A stretch of DNA of 56,009 nt from Bavariicoccus seileri WCC 4188 (GCF_000421665.1 NZ_ATXL01000010.1:1-56009); one strand, 5' to 3'; numbered from the stretch's first letter, positions 17,417 through 27,125 are shown. Numbers and translations: made by a program. The notes: generated by a model from the sequence alone, not told the origin.

Positions 17417-17508
17417 TTAAATTATCCTTCCATTACTCTTTTATCGTCAACAACAGATAAATATAACAAATCAAAGATTGCTTTGAATTGGTGTAAAATT
17501 ACCTTTTC

Positions 17509-17929
17509 TTAATCGCTTAAAAATGCAATTGCTTTCTTATATTTTTCAAGCCTTTTATAGTCTTCTTCTGTTGGGCTAGGTAGACGAGACAAGTCAGAAT
17601 TATGTTTCAGATCTGCAAGTTTAACAACCCTAGCTATGGGATTCAATTTAACTTTTTCTAGATTAAGTAAAATAAGGTTCCTTACTATTTTTCGTCAACG
17701 TCTCAACCGCAGTTACGACTTGATGTAGTATACCTTGCCTCATTAAATCATCGGCCGTAACATCAGCATCTTCAAGTACGTCATGCAGATAGGCAGTTGA
17801 CTTTTCTTCGCCTTCTGTCACATAACTGGCTACAACCTTTGGATGTTAGATGTAGTCAATTCCTGCTTTATCAACTTGACCTCGATGTGCTACCGTTGCG
17901 ATTTCTAATGCTAAATCAACATATGACAT
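17509..17929 (-). pseudogene. Broken HD-domain (RelA/SpoT-like) phosphohydrolase
   Basis: Translation from ATG 17929 gives MSYVDLALEIATVAHRGQVD, then KAGIDYI, a TAA stop, and HPKVVASYVTEGEEKSTAYL, HDVLEDADVTADDLM. After about KNSKEPYF the frame shifts, and the sequence resumes as LNPIARVVKLADLKHNSDLS and PSPTEEDYKRLEKYKKAIAF to a TAA. These are the motifs of small HD-domain proteins related to (p)ppGpp or MESH1-type hydrolases: AHRGQ, HPxxVA, HDVLED and KLADLKHN. One nonsense codon and one frameshift mean it is not functional. About 140 codons would restore a full gene. Confidence 0.85.
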
Positions 17930-18042
17930 AAATCATTACTCCCTTATTCCTATAAACTTTCAAATCAGTCCTTAGTGATTATGACATAAATATGTCTACT
18001 CTTGTGTATAGTATGAAATATTCATCAACATCTTCTAGCCAA

Positions 18043-18184
18043 TTAATCAATACTATCTTTTGGAATCATTATACCATTTCCGGCATTTAAGCCTTCAACA
18101 GTAAACGTTTTTTTGGCCAAATTTGGTTATTACATCTTTTGCATTAACTGAGATAGTTTTTACTTTACCTTGACTATTTTTCAC
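18043..18184 (-). pseudogene. Small unknown gene split by a frameshift in an A run
   Basis: From GTG 18184, with AAGGAG ten bases upstream, the frame reads VKNSQGKVKTISVNAKDVIT then KFGQK and soon stops. One base fewer in the seven-A run near 18115 would give KFGQKTFTVEGLNAGNGIMI and PKDSID before a TAA at 18043, about 46 residues. The combined reading looks like real coding sequence of a small protein I do not recognise. It could be a decayed gene, a slippage-controlled gene or a sequencing error. It lies between the HD pseudogene and the PLD-helicase. Confidence 0.45.
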
Positions 18185-18236
18185 AAAAACAAGGCTCCTT
18201 TTCAATGAAATTAAAAATAATAAACATTCAACATAT

Positions 18237-21191
18237 TTATAACAGTTTCTCATATATCCTTCTTGGAATTGATTCCGAGAAAGTAAAATATGTTTGGATT
18301 GGAAATTCTCCTGTAATCTCTCCCGGTTTAGACGCCCCTAGGTAGTAATAGTTATTCGAACTTTTGTTTTTACGAACAAACAACAATATTGCTTTTCTAT
18401 CTAGCAAATCATGTGCATATTTTTGTCCTCTGTTATGAGGGCCTTCCCAATGAAGCTTATTTCGGTTCACAATATAATCTTGATACATTGTCAATGGTGA
18501 AAAGTCTTTTTCTGTTTTTTCTAATGTTATAAAAAGGACTTCTATATTTTTCTTTTTGACGTTCAACACACCACTTGTATGCTGTAGTACATTCTCCATC
18601 CCGGGTAAGCGAGACATTATTTGAGCATTGGTGTAGGTTCCGTATTTTGTAAAACCATACTGATCAATACCTTCCACAACCTGATCATTGGTCAATTTAT
18701 AATCGATAAGATTTCTAAATTCATCGACTAAATGAGCATTAGAATTTTCGAGAAGTTTTACTACTTCTTTCCTTTTATTTACTCCCTTTGGTTTATTTGA
18801 AAAGTAAGTTGCATATAAAAAACGATAATCATCTTCACCAATTCTAGAACTGTTTAGTAGCAAATCAAAAGATTGCTTATTATTGCTATCAACTGTATTT
18901 TTAAACACAAAGGAATATCTGACACTTTGATTTTGTTTACCAAATCGCAAATCTGATAGTGTCGTATTCTTATCCAATAGCTCTTTATATATTTCTGTTG
19001 GCGTAACTTCTAGTTTCTCTACGATATTTTTAAGCGTTGGCTCAGCATCATAATTTTGTTTAAATTGTTTTATTTCTTCTCTGAACCATTTCTTACCCGA
19101 GGATTGTTTCTTGATATTTTCTAAAACAATCTTTTTAGCCACTGGTTCTAATGTAATGACAGAACCCGCAGGTACATATGGAAAGTCATCTTCTACAGCT
19201 TTCTTCACACTGCCTTTTTGGATCAGTGCTCGGAATTTCATTTGGTAATTATACCGAGCATGTTGTCCACCGATAAAATCTAGCACTGTCAAATACTCTT
19301 TTCCTTCGCTTCTTCTTAGCCCTCTACCAAGTTGTTGTAGAAAAATTGTTTTTGATTGAGTCGGTCTCAAAAATAAAACGGTATCAATGTCTGGTATGTC
19401 AACACCTTCGTTATACATATTTACAGTGAAAACAAAGTTGACTTTGCCACTTTCCAAATCATGTTTCACTTGATCTCTGTCATTTGCTCCGTCACTGACA
19501 AGGTAGGTAGCTTTATACCCTAGTCTATTGAAGGCCTCTGCCATATACCTAGCATGTTTTTGATCAACACAAAATCCTATAGCTTTTAATTGTTTGATTT
19601 CTGGAGTGTATTTATCTAAGGATGATACAACTGTATTAATTCTTACATCATTTGATAAGGCATCTGATAATTGTTTTAAATCATAGTCCCCGGCTTTAAA
19701 ATCTAGGCTGGCTAAATCGACACTGTCTGTCACACCAAAGTATTGAAATGGCACCAGGTATTCTTCTTCGATAGCATCAAAAAGATTCAGTTCGGCCGAA
19801 ATTTGATGATCAAAGTGTCCAAGTATATCAAACCCGTCCATCCTGTCTGGAGTCGCGGTTAAACCTAATAGTATTTTTGGCTCTAAGTCATCCAATGTAT
19901 TCCAATAAAATTTAGCCCCTGTATGATGAGCTTCATCAATAATAATGTAATCAAAGTAATCTTTTGGATACTGTTCTGTTATTCTGTCAAAGGTTTGGAT
20001 CGTTGCAAATATATTCTGCCCCTCAAGTGGCTTGTTTTTCCCATCTAACAACTCTCCAAAGTTTTGGTCGTGTAAAATTTGTCTTAATGTAGCTAATGCT
20101 TGTTTTGTAATATCAATAGAATGTGCGATGAAAAGGAGACGACTATTCCGATGTTCTTGTTTAAAACGCTTGAAATCAAGGGCAGCCACAACTGTCTTTC
20201 CTGTTCCAGTCGCCATTACTATTAGGTTTTTATAGACTCCATTATTCCGTTTATAGGTCAAGTCATCCAATATCTTTTGTTGATAAGGAAATGGTCTTAT
20301 ATCAAAATAGGCGATAGGATTTTGGTCAGTCTGGGTAATTGAAGATCGTTTCAACTCATGCTGTAGTTTCACTGAATCAGTTGCAACATCGTAGTCCTCG
20401 AAGTCTTCATTATTCCAGAACAAATCAAATTCACCGGTTAATTGTTGAAATAATGCCGGTAATTTGGCGTTAGTCACCTTAACATTCCACTCGCGACCAG
20501 TTGTGATGGCTGACTTAGACAAATTTGATGAGCCTATATAAGCAGTAGAAAAACCAGTTTTGCGTTTAAAAATGTAGGTTTTGGCATGTAGTCTGACTGC
20601 TTCAAAATTGTACGAAATCTTGACTCTTGTATTTGGTAGCCGAGCAATCTGCTGTATTGCCTTTAGATCTGATGCACCCATATAAGTTGTGGTCAGCAAC
20701 CTCAGTTTTCCTCCAGAACGTGTAAAGTTTTTGAGAGCTTCTAAGATAATGTTAAGTCCTCCAACTTTTACAAATGAGATAATAAGGTCTATTTCATCAC
20801 TTGATTGAATTTCTTTTTTGAATTCACTAGCCAAGTTAGGAAATGTAGATGAACTTCTCCCGGTAAATAAAAGTGGCTCAACCAGTTTTGATTCAGGTGC
20901 ACTTTTTTTATTATCGTTTTGATCTCTTATTTCCTTTAACAGGATTTCTTTAGCTGTCTCATTAATTTTGGCATCAGATCTAATTTGCTCGGACAAACGA
21001 TTGAAAATATGGACTCTATCTTTTTCATCAGCATTGATTAGCTTATCAAGAACAAGCTTTTTTAATTGATCCGCTAGATAATATGGTAGTTCTTCTTTTT
21101 CAACCTCCCCACGTTCAACAACACCTGAGACTTTTGATAGAATATGATCTAACTTTTCATCGATCAATCGCTCATATAACCCTTTATTCAT
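18237..21191 (-). CDS. PLD nuclease - SF2 helicase - DUF3427 protein
   Basis: A 984-residue protein. An N-terminal phospholipase-D-like domain has one HKD-type motif (HAKTYIF at His202, then GSSNLS), so it would need to dimerise to form an active site. A superfamily 2 helicase follows, with Walker A MATGTGKT (Lys332), DEAHH (Asp419) and the motif VI region QQLGRGLRR. The C-terminal part ending in FTFSESIPRRIYEKLL resembles DUF3427. Proteins with this layout are widespread and are often found near restriction and other defence genes. A role in cutting or processing foreign DNA is plausible but not shown. It is a single-gene unit starting at ATG 21191 after an AAGGAGAAG site. Confidence 0.9.
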   Translation of the reverse strand: MNKGLYERLIDEKLDHILSKVSGVVERGEVEKEELPYYLADQLKKLVLDKLINADEKDRVHIFNRLSEQIRSDAKINETAKEILLKEIRDQNDNKKSAPESKLVEPLLFTGRSSSTFPNLASEFKKEIQSSDEIDLIISFVKVGGLNIILEALKNFTRSGGKLRLLTTTYMGASDLKAIQQIARLPNTRVKISYNFEAVRLHAKTYIFKRKTGFSTAYIGSSNLSKSAITTGREWNVKVTNAKLPALFQQLTGEFDLFWNNEDFEDYDVATDSVKLQHELKRSSITQTDQNPIAYFDIRPFPYQQKILDDLTYKRNNGVYKNLIVMATGTGKTVVAALDFKRFKQEHRNSRLLFIAHSIDITKQALATLRQILHDQNFGELLDGKNKPLEGQNIFATIQTFDRITEQYPKDYFDYIIIDEAHHTGAKFYWNTLDDLEPKILLGLTATPDRMDGFDILGHFDHQISAELNLFDAIEEEYLVPFQYFGVTDSVDLASLDFKAGDYDLKQLSDALSNDVRINTVVSSLDKYTPEIKQLKAIGFCVDQKHARYMAEAFNRLGYKATYLVSDGANDRDQVKHDLESGKVNFVFTVNMYNEGVDIPDIDTVLFLRPTQSKTIFLQQLGRGLRRSEGKEYLTVLDFIGGQHARYNYQMKFRALIQKGSVKKAVEDDFPYVPAGSVITLEPVAKKIVLENIKKQSSGKKWFREEIKQFKQNYDAEPTLKNIVEKLEVTPTEIYKELLDKNTTLSDLRFGKQNQSVRYSFVFKNTVDSNNKQSFDLLLNSSRIGEDDYRFLYATYFSNKPKGVNKRKEVVKLLENSNAHLVDEFRNLIDYKLTNDQVVEGIDQYGFTKYGTYTNAQIMSRLPGMENVLQHTSGVLNVKKKNIEVLFITLEKTEKDFSPLTMYQDYIVNRNKLHWEGPHNRGQKYAHDLLDRKAILLFVRKNKSSNNYYYLGASKPGEITGEFPIQTYFTFSESIPRRIYEKLL

Positions 21192-21302
21192 AGCTTCTCC
21201 TTAGCACTTTAAAAATGAAATACAGTAATTATCGGTTTTTAGGTTATATACATTATATCAGTTATTTAGAATGATTTTAAAAACTTTTTGGTTTTTTCCA
21301 AC

Positions 21303-21335
21303 AAAAAAACAGTCCCATCAAAATATCCGGAACTG
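21303..21335 (-). terminator. Terminator of the APH-like gene
   Basis: On the minus strand cagttcc/gggactg arms (with a bulge) are followed by seven Ts, about 80 bases after the kinase stop at 21418. Confidence 0.6.
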
Positions 21336-21417
21336 CTCCACACATCACCCTATTTATTAATACACCCCACTATGAAACATCACTTATTCTTTAGCTACTT
21401 CATATTGACCATCTCTT

Positions 21418-22212
21418 TTAAAACAACTCATCCAACAGGATATAATAACGCAACTTATCCCAATCTGGTGTCATATCTAATGCTTCAAATAGCATTTCCG
21501 GTTTAAATCCAGCATACGTTTTACCACCATAAACCCCTGCAAAGTTATTGACCAAACTACGGTAAACAATTGCAATATCTTGCCATTTATCTGAAACGCC
21601 AGCTAAACCTAGATCAATAAAACCCGATACATGGTCATCTTTAAAAAACACATTCGGCAAGCTCATATCACCGTGCGAAAACACCAATTCTTCATCTGGT
21701 TGATTCGCCACCAGCCACCGCAATAATGCATGAGGATCTTCAAAGCCATTCGCCCCAAAGGTAGCTGGTTGAGTATCAGCCATATCAACTTTTCCATTCA
21801 AAACATTATACTCTGCAATCTCCAACTTTTTCGCTAACGTCATCATCGGTTTAAAACTAAACAAATCAACATTCCATAATTGCCGCAAAGCTGTTGCTAA
21901 CGCTTTAACCAGTTTTTCTGGATTAGCCATATAAATGTCATCACACGCCATATTCCCCCCAATTTTTGACATTAGTAAATAATGAGTAGACCCTTCCACT
22001 TGAGAGACTAGAACTTCCGGAACGCTTAACTTGTCTTCTAACCAAGTCAACACCTGAATTTCTTTAACCGACTCATCAGATACTTCCTGAATTTTTAAAA
22101 CTTTGTCCGAAAACAATATCACCTGTGATTCTGATTTCCCTATATCATCGATGTAATAGGGCTCATCACCAATCAATTCTTTTATCTGATCTGGTATTTG
22201 CAAATTTTCCAT
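21418..22212 (-). CDS. APH(3')-like aminoglycoside phosphotransferase homologue
   Basis: The start is placed at ATG 22212 (MENLQIPDQIKELIG), which has GGGAG six bases upstream; a longer frame to 22290 has a basic, unlikely extension. The 264-residue protein has the kinase motifs HGDMSLPNVFF and GFIDLGLAGVSDKWQDIA and ends YYILLDELF. From memory the plasmid-borne APH(3')-III kinase ends the same way and is the same length. So this is a true member of the APH(3') family rather than a generic choline-kinase-like protein. Whether it gives kanamycin or neomycin resistance is not known. It is a single gene, divergent from pepN, with no sign of a mobile element beside it. Confidence 0.85.
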   Translation of the reverse strand: MENLQIPDQIKELIGDEPYYIDDIGKSESQVILFSDKVLKIQEVSDESVKEIQVLTWLEDKLSVPEVLVSQVEGSTHYLLMSKIGGNMACDDIYMANPEKLVKALATALRQLWNVDLFSFKPMMTLAKKLEIAEYNVLNGKVDMADTQPATFGANGFEDPHALLRWLVANQPDEELVFSHGDMSLPNVFFKDDHVSGFIDLGLAGVSDKWQDIAIVYRSLVNNFAGVYGGKTYAGFKPEMLFEALDMTPDWDKLRYYILLDELF

Positions 22213-22423
22213 CTTAACTCCCAACACTGTAACTATAACCTTTCTAACTACACGTTTTATTACTACAATCTTTTTAACCCCGATAATCAAAGGTCTAACA
22301 ACTTCTTATATCTTCAAGTTCAAAAAACTCCAAACAAACTTCAAAATACTTTTTAATGATTCAATATGCGTTCATTATACTATATCCTACAGCTTAACTA
22401 ATGAATCTCCCTGATAAAAAGTT

Positions 22424-22429
22424 TATAAT
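22424..22429 (+). promoter_or_regulatory. Probable -10 box of pepN
   Basis: TATAAT at 22424-22429, about 30 bases before the pepN ATG, with a weak -35 region near 22401 (atgaat). A GGAGG ribosome site lies 7 bases before the start. Confidence 0.45.
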
Positions 22430-22459
22430 CACTATAGATACACGAAATGGAGGATTAAC

Positions 22460-24997
22460 ATGACAAAATTTCAACATTTTTACCCTTTATTTAAACCTGA
22501 GCATTACGACATTTATCTAGACATCGATCGTGAAGCCAAGCAATTCTCTGGTAAAACAACTATTACCGGGACAGCGACGACTGAAAAAATTGGTATCCAC
22601 CAAAAAGACCTAGCAGTCTCAGAAGTCCTCGCTAATGGCGACCTTGTCCCTTATACCATTGACAAAGAGCTAGATGCCATCTGGATTGATCTACCTAAAA
22701 GCGGTCAAACTACGTTAGACATCACTTATAGCGCAAAATTAACCGATACCATGATGGGTATCTACCCTTCATACTACGACGTCGATGGTGTCAAGAAACA
22801 ACTGATTGGCACGCAATTTGAAACTAACTCAGCTCGTCAAGCTTTTCCATCGATCGATGAACCTGTTGCCAAAGCCACCTTCAGCTTAGCGATTAAGTTC
22901 GACGAAAAAGATGGCGAAACTATTATCTCTAACATGCCTGAGGAAAAAGTCGTTGATGGCGTTCATTATTTTGAAAAGACTGTTCCAATGTCTACTTATC
23001 TTGTTGCCTTTGGCTTTGGAGAGATGATTAGTAAGACAACAACTACCAAGAGCGGTGTTAAAGTTGGAATTTTTGCTACTAAAGCCCATCAAGCAAAAGA
23101 ACTAGACTTTGGGTTAGACATCGCTAAACGATCCATTGAATTCTATGAAGACTTCTTCCAAACACCTTATCCTTTACCTCATTCATGGCAACTGGGATTA
23201 CCAGACTTTTCAGCTGGAGCTATGGAAAACTGGGGATTGATCACTTATCGTGAGGCTTATCTCTTAGTTGATCCTGATAATACTAGCCTTCGGATGCAAC
23301 AAATTATTGCCACTGTTATTGCCCACGAAGTTGCTCACCAATGGTTTGGTGATCTTGTAACCATGAAGTGGTGGGACGATCTATGGTTGAACGAAAGTTT
23401 TGCTAACATGATGGAATACGTTGCAGTTGATGCCATCGAACCTGACTGGAATGTATGGGAGATTTTCCAAACTTCAGATACACCAGCTGCTTTAGAACGA
23501 GATGCTACTGATGGTGTCCAATCTGTTTATTCTAAAGTTGAAGATCCGGCTGAAGTAGATTCGCTCTTTGATTCTGCTATCGTTTACGCTAAAGGCGCTC
23601 GGATGCTCGTTATGGTTCGTGCACTCATCGGTGACGAAGCGTTAAGAACTGGCTTAAAAGCTTACTTTGACAAACATCAATACAACAATACAGTTGGTGC
23701 AGATTTATGGAGTGCTTTAAGCGATGCTAGTGGGATTAATGTTGGCGCAGTGATGAAATCGTGGCTTGAACAACCAGGTTATCCAGTAGTATCTGCAAAA
23801 GTAGTGGACGGTAAGCTCGTCTTAACTCAACAACAATTCTTTATCGGCGATGGTAAAGCTGTTGGACGTCTCTGGCAAGTGCCATTGAATAGCAATTATG
23901 ACGGTGTTCCTGACTTAATGACTGAAAAAGAACTCGTTATAGGTGATTACAACAGCTTACGGGAAAAAGAAGGCACAGCTTTCCGTTTAAACGTGGGTAA
24001 TAGTTCTCACTTCATCGTTTCTTATGAACAAACCTTACTAGACGACATCTTGAATGAATCAGATCAATTAGATGCCATCTCTAAATTGCAACTGCTACAA
24101 GATTTACGATTGTTGGCAGAAGGACGTCGGATCTCCTATGCAAGTCTGATCCCACTTCTATCACAATTTTCAGATAGTCACTCTGCTATCGTCAATACAG
24201 CCCTTTATGATATCGCGGATAACTTGAAACGCTTTGTAACACCTAAATCTGAAGAAGAAACTACCCTAAAAGCTTTCTTCCATCAATTGAGTGCAACAGC
24301 CTATGATCGTTTAGGATTAGAACCAAAAAAAGGCGAACCAAATGATGATCAAGTCACTCGTCAAGAAGTCATATCAGCAGCTACTTATGCGGACAATCAA
24401 GCCTTTATCGCGGATGCACACCGTCTTTTTGAAGCACATACTGACCATTTAGCAACTATATCTGCATCTGTCAGACCTTATGTACTGATTAACGAAGTAA
24501 AACACTTTGGTAGCAAGGAATTAATAGATACTTTGTTGGATGAATACCGTCGTTCAACTGATGCTAGCTACAAAGCTTCTTTGCCAGCTGCTATTGGAAG
24601 AACAGAAAATCCAGAAGAAATCACTAAAATAGTAACCTTATTCAAAGATGCGGACACTATCAAACCTCAAGATTTGAGAAGTTGGTTCTACTACATCTTA
24701 GCCAACGATCAAGGTCAACAAGCTGCGTGGGACTGGATTAAATCGAACTGGCAATGGTTGCTAGACACCGTCGGCGGTGACATGTCATTCACTAGCTACA
24801 TCACTGTGATTAGCCGTGTTTTCAAAACGCCTGAACGTCTAGCTGAGTTCAAAGCCTTCTTTGAACCAAAACTACAAACACCTGGTTTAACACGCGAAAT
24901 CACTATGGGTATCAAGTCTATCGAGAGCCGCGTTACCTTGATTGCTGACGAAAAAGACGCTGTTAATCAAGCAGTTGCAAAAGCTATTAATAAATGA
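22460..24997 (+). CDS. pepN: Aminopeptidase N (M1 family)
   Basis: An 845-residue zinc aminopeptidase, cytoplasmic in lactic acid bacteria, that removes N-terminal residues from peptides taken up by the cell. It contains the exopeptidase motif GAMENWGLITYRE and the zinc site HEVAHQWFGDLVTMKWWDDL followed by WLNESFANMMEY, with a C-terminal ERAP1-like helical domain. Length is normal for PepN of lactic acid bacteria. It is monocistronic, on the plus strand, and ended by a strong terminator. Confidence 0.97.
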   Translation: MTKFQHFYPLFKPEHYDIYLDIDREAKQFSGKTTITGTATTEKIGIHQKDLAVSEVLANGDLVPYTIDKELDAIWIDLPKSGQTTLDITYSAKLTDTMMGIYPSYYDVDGVKKQLIGTQFETNSARQAFPSIDEPVAKATFSLAIKFDEKDGETIISNMPEEKVVDGVHYFEKTVPMSTYLVAFGFGEMISKTTTTKSGVKVGIFATKAHQAKELDFGLDIAKRSIEFYEDFFQTPYPLPHSWQLGLPDFSAGAMENWGLITYREAYLLVDPDNTSLRMQQIIATVIAHEVAHQWFGDLVTMKWWDDLWLNESFANMMEYVAVDAIEPDWNVWEIFQTSDTPAALERDATDGVQSVYSKVEDPAEVDSLFDSAIVYAKGARMLVMVRALIGDEALRTGLKAYFDKHQYNNTVGADLWSALSDASGINVGAVMKSWLEQPGYPVVSAKVVDGKLVLTQQQFFIGDGKAVGRLWQVPLNSNYDGVPDLMTEKELVIGDYNSLREKEGTAFRLNVGNSSHFIVSYEQTLLDDILNESDQLDAISKLQLLQDLRLLAEGRRISYASLIPLLSQFSDSHSAIVNTALYDIADNLKRFVTPKSEEETTLKAFFHQLSATAYDRLGLEPKKGEPNDDQVTRQEVISAATYADNQAFIADAHRLFEAHTDHLATISASVRPYVLINEVKHFGSKELIDTLLDEYRRSTDASYKASLPAAIGRTENPEEITKIVTLFKDADTIKPQDLRSWFYYILANDQGQQAAWDWIKSNWQWLLDTVGGDMSFTSYITVISRVFKTPERLAEFKAFFEPKLQTPGLTREITMGIKSIESRVTLIADEKDAVNQAVAKAINK

Positions 24998-25033
24998 TTC
25001 TAAACCATATCATGTCACAGTGATAAATTATTG

Positions 25034-25070
25034 AACGCCAAATCCCTTTATCAGAGATTTGGCGTTTTTT
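25034..25070 (+). terminator. Terminator of pepN
   Basis: An 11-bp stem aacgccaaatc/gatttggcgtt is followed by six Ts, 37 bases after the pepN stop. Confidence 0.92.
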
Positions 25071-25177
25071 GTATCTTAACTGCTATGTCTTAACTCTCAT
25101 GTCTTATGCTTTACGATACTCTACACGTTTAACTACTGGTTTATAACACCCGCATCCATAAACACTTATCACTTTAG

Positions 25178-26554
25178 CTACAAACCAAATAAATCACTAA
25201 GGGAAATGTTAATAATTTTGGGATTTGTCTCGATAGATACAGGTTTTTTTGTGAATAGGTATTGGTAAACCCTGTACTTGTTAAAGAAAGCAGCTCGTTC
25301 ATTAAAAACTTCAAGTGTTTGTTTGACCTTAAAAGAATTACGCCACTTACATTCGCCAACTAACAATTCCTTTCCTGTGACTGATTCAACAACGACATCT
25401 ACTTCTTGAACCTTCCCAGCTCTGTCTTTGCCCCACCACTTACCGAATGACTTTGCAACAAAAGGTAACTTTCCTTGTCCATTCACCCTACGAAGGTATT
25501 GACGTGAGACATCTTCAAAAATAGGACCAATAAAATCAGACAAATTTTCAATAGCTAACTTAAAGTAGATATCACCATTTCCACGCTCAATCTCGGTTCT
25601 GACCGAAAGAATATAACGGTACCAAAAAGCAATAAAGTTCTCAGAAATCTTGTATTGACTCGTCTTGCCTTTCAGAGGGTTTGAACCAAATGGAACAACT
25701 CGCTCAATATAATTCATCTCTTGTAATGTAATAAGGTACTTAGATATGAGACTATTTTCTAACTTTGTAAACTGTGCTATCTCATTCAGCTTATTCGAAC
25801 CACTAGCTATGGCTTGAAGAACAGCATTGTAATTCGCTGGTTCTCGAAACTCTTGCTTCATCAATAGAATCCCTTCATTGTTCAAGTAACCATTGATTTC
25901 AAAATACAGGTCTCGTAAGTTTTCTTCAAAACTCAATCTCTGATCTATTAACGATAGATAATATGGCGTACCACCAATACAGGCATAATACTTAATTTTA
26001 TCTTCATCACTTGCATCAGGGTAAAATTGTGCCGAATCATAGTAATCAAGTGGCCTAATTTTCAGCTGACCTGTTCTTCGTCCAAACAATGGGCTTTTTT
26101 CTCCCAAAACCTGATTTTCCATGAAACTTATTGATGACCCACAAAGTATCAAAAAGATGTTGGTGTCCTTAAAATCATAATCAATCACATGCTGCAAGAT
26201 TGAATTAAGTGACTTATTTGCTGATGCTGCATAAGGGTACTCATCAATCACAATGATCAAGTGCTCTTGTCCCAATTGTTCTTTAATAAGCAAAAACAAT
26301 GCTTTCCAGTTTTCTACTGTTGGAAAATGACTAATGCCTAACTTTTTTCCTAACAATCGCGAAAAATTCTGTAAATTTAGTGAATCATTCACTTCTTCTG
26401 CTGGTAAGTAAAGTGAATTCTTATCTTTTATAAATTCATTTAGCAAGAATGTCTTCCCAATTCGGCGTCGACCATACACTACAGCCATTTGGAATGTATT
26501 TTTTTTATACATCCTCTCAAGAGATTCTAATTCCTTCTCCCTTCCAAAAAACAT
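25178..26554 (-). CDS. AAA ATPase with C-terminal DUF234 nuclease-like domain
   Basis: A 458-residue protein of the archaeal-ATPase/DUF234 group. It starts MFFGREKELESLERMY, with Walker A GRRRIGKT near residue 30, Walker B LIIVIDEYPYA and a sensor segment LILCGSSISFMENQ. A winged-helix part (LNEIAQFTKLENSLISKYL) follows, and the C-terminal EVDVVVE...LLVGECKWR fits the D-(E)xK core of a PD-(D/E)XK fold. The biological role of these ATPases is poorly known; some occur in accessory or defence regions. It is monocistronic with a well-formed promoter. Confidence 0.85.
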   Translation of the reverse strand: MFFGREKELESLERMYKKNTFQMAVVYGRRRIGKTFLLNEFIKDKNSLYLPAEEVNDSLNLQNFSRLLGKKLGISHFPTVENWKALFLLIKEQLGQEHLIIVIDEYPYAASANKSLNSILQHVIDYDFKDTNIFLILCGSSISFMENQVLGEKSPLFGRRTGQLKIRPLDYYDSAQFYPDASDEDKIKYYACIGGTPYYLSLIDQRLSFEENLRDLYFEINGYLNNEGILLMKQEFREPANYNAVLQAIASGSNKLNEIAQFTKLENSLISKYLITLQEMNYIERVVPFGSNPLKGKTSQYKISENFIAFWYRYILSVRTEIERGNGDIYFKLAIENLSDFIGPIFEDVSRQYLRRVNGQGKLPFVAKSFGKWWGKDRAGKVQEVDVVVESVTGKELLVGECKWRNSFKVKQTLEVFNERAAFFNKYRVYQYLFTKKPVSIETNPKIINISLSDLFGL

Positions 26555-26601
26555 GCTCGCAGCTCCTCTCGTTCATCTATCATATTTTACTACTTACGAT
26601 T

Positions 26602-26675
26602 ATTATACTTTAGAGTAGTATAATTGTCCATAAAAATACTACTCACAAGTATTTTACTTATGAGTAGTACTTTAT
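26602..26675 (-). promoter_or_regulatory. Promoter of the DUF234 ATPase with repeated gagtagta motif
   Basis: On the minus strand TGGACA (26625-26630) and TATAAT (26602-26607) are 17 bases apart. The motif gagtagta occurs inside the promoter spacer (near 26613) and twice more as inverted arms, actactca near 26638 and tgagtagta near 26662, closing a hairpin just upstream. This could be an operator site or a small hairpin of the upstream region. Confidence 0.55.
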
Positions 26676-26748
26676 AACGTCATTATAGTTGACTCTACTT
26701 TTTCACTCGTAAACCAGTGATTGAGCTCAGTACCTTCTATTTATATGA

Positions 26749-27027
26749 CTAATTAATATAAGTAATCAACACTATGAAAAAAGGAGCAACTATGGTTGAA
26801 ACAATCAGACCAGTAATACTTCCATCTAACATAGGGTTTAAAGATGTTTTCCGCCGAAAAATCTCGGTGATGATCACCATCACTATCGTTTGGTAAATCA
26901 CCAGAACTGGTAGCATAAATATCATGCACATGAGCGTTGGTTCATAAGAAGAGGCTACCAACAAAACGCCTATGATCTAAAGAAAACTAATCACAAGATA
27001 TCCTAAAAATGTGAGAATTTGTTTCAA
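26749..27027 (-). pseudogene. Small membrane protein gene interrupted by a TAG codon
   Basis: A TTG at 27027, with AAGGCGGTG seven bases upstream, opens a frame reading LKQILTFLGYLVISFL, then TAG (26977-26979), then IIGVLLVASSYEPTLMCMIF and further hydrophobic segments to a stop at 26749. Without the TAG the product would be a 92-residue protein with three membrane segments. An internal ATG could yield a 71-residue remainder, but without a clear ribosome site. I do not recognise the family. Confidence 0.6.
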
Positions 27028-27125
27028 TTGATCACACCGCCTTTTTGTCCTATGTTGTTCGTTATCTTTACTATACCATGTCAGTTTTGTACATCTCACT
27101 TTATCAGCTGATTCTCACTTTTCCA

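Noticed and set aside
22213-22290. Longer N-terminus of the APH-like kinase (MIIGVKKIVVIKRVV...)
   Set aside because: The internal ATG at 22212 has a proper ribosome site, and the extension does not belong to the kinase family.
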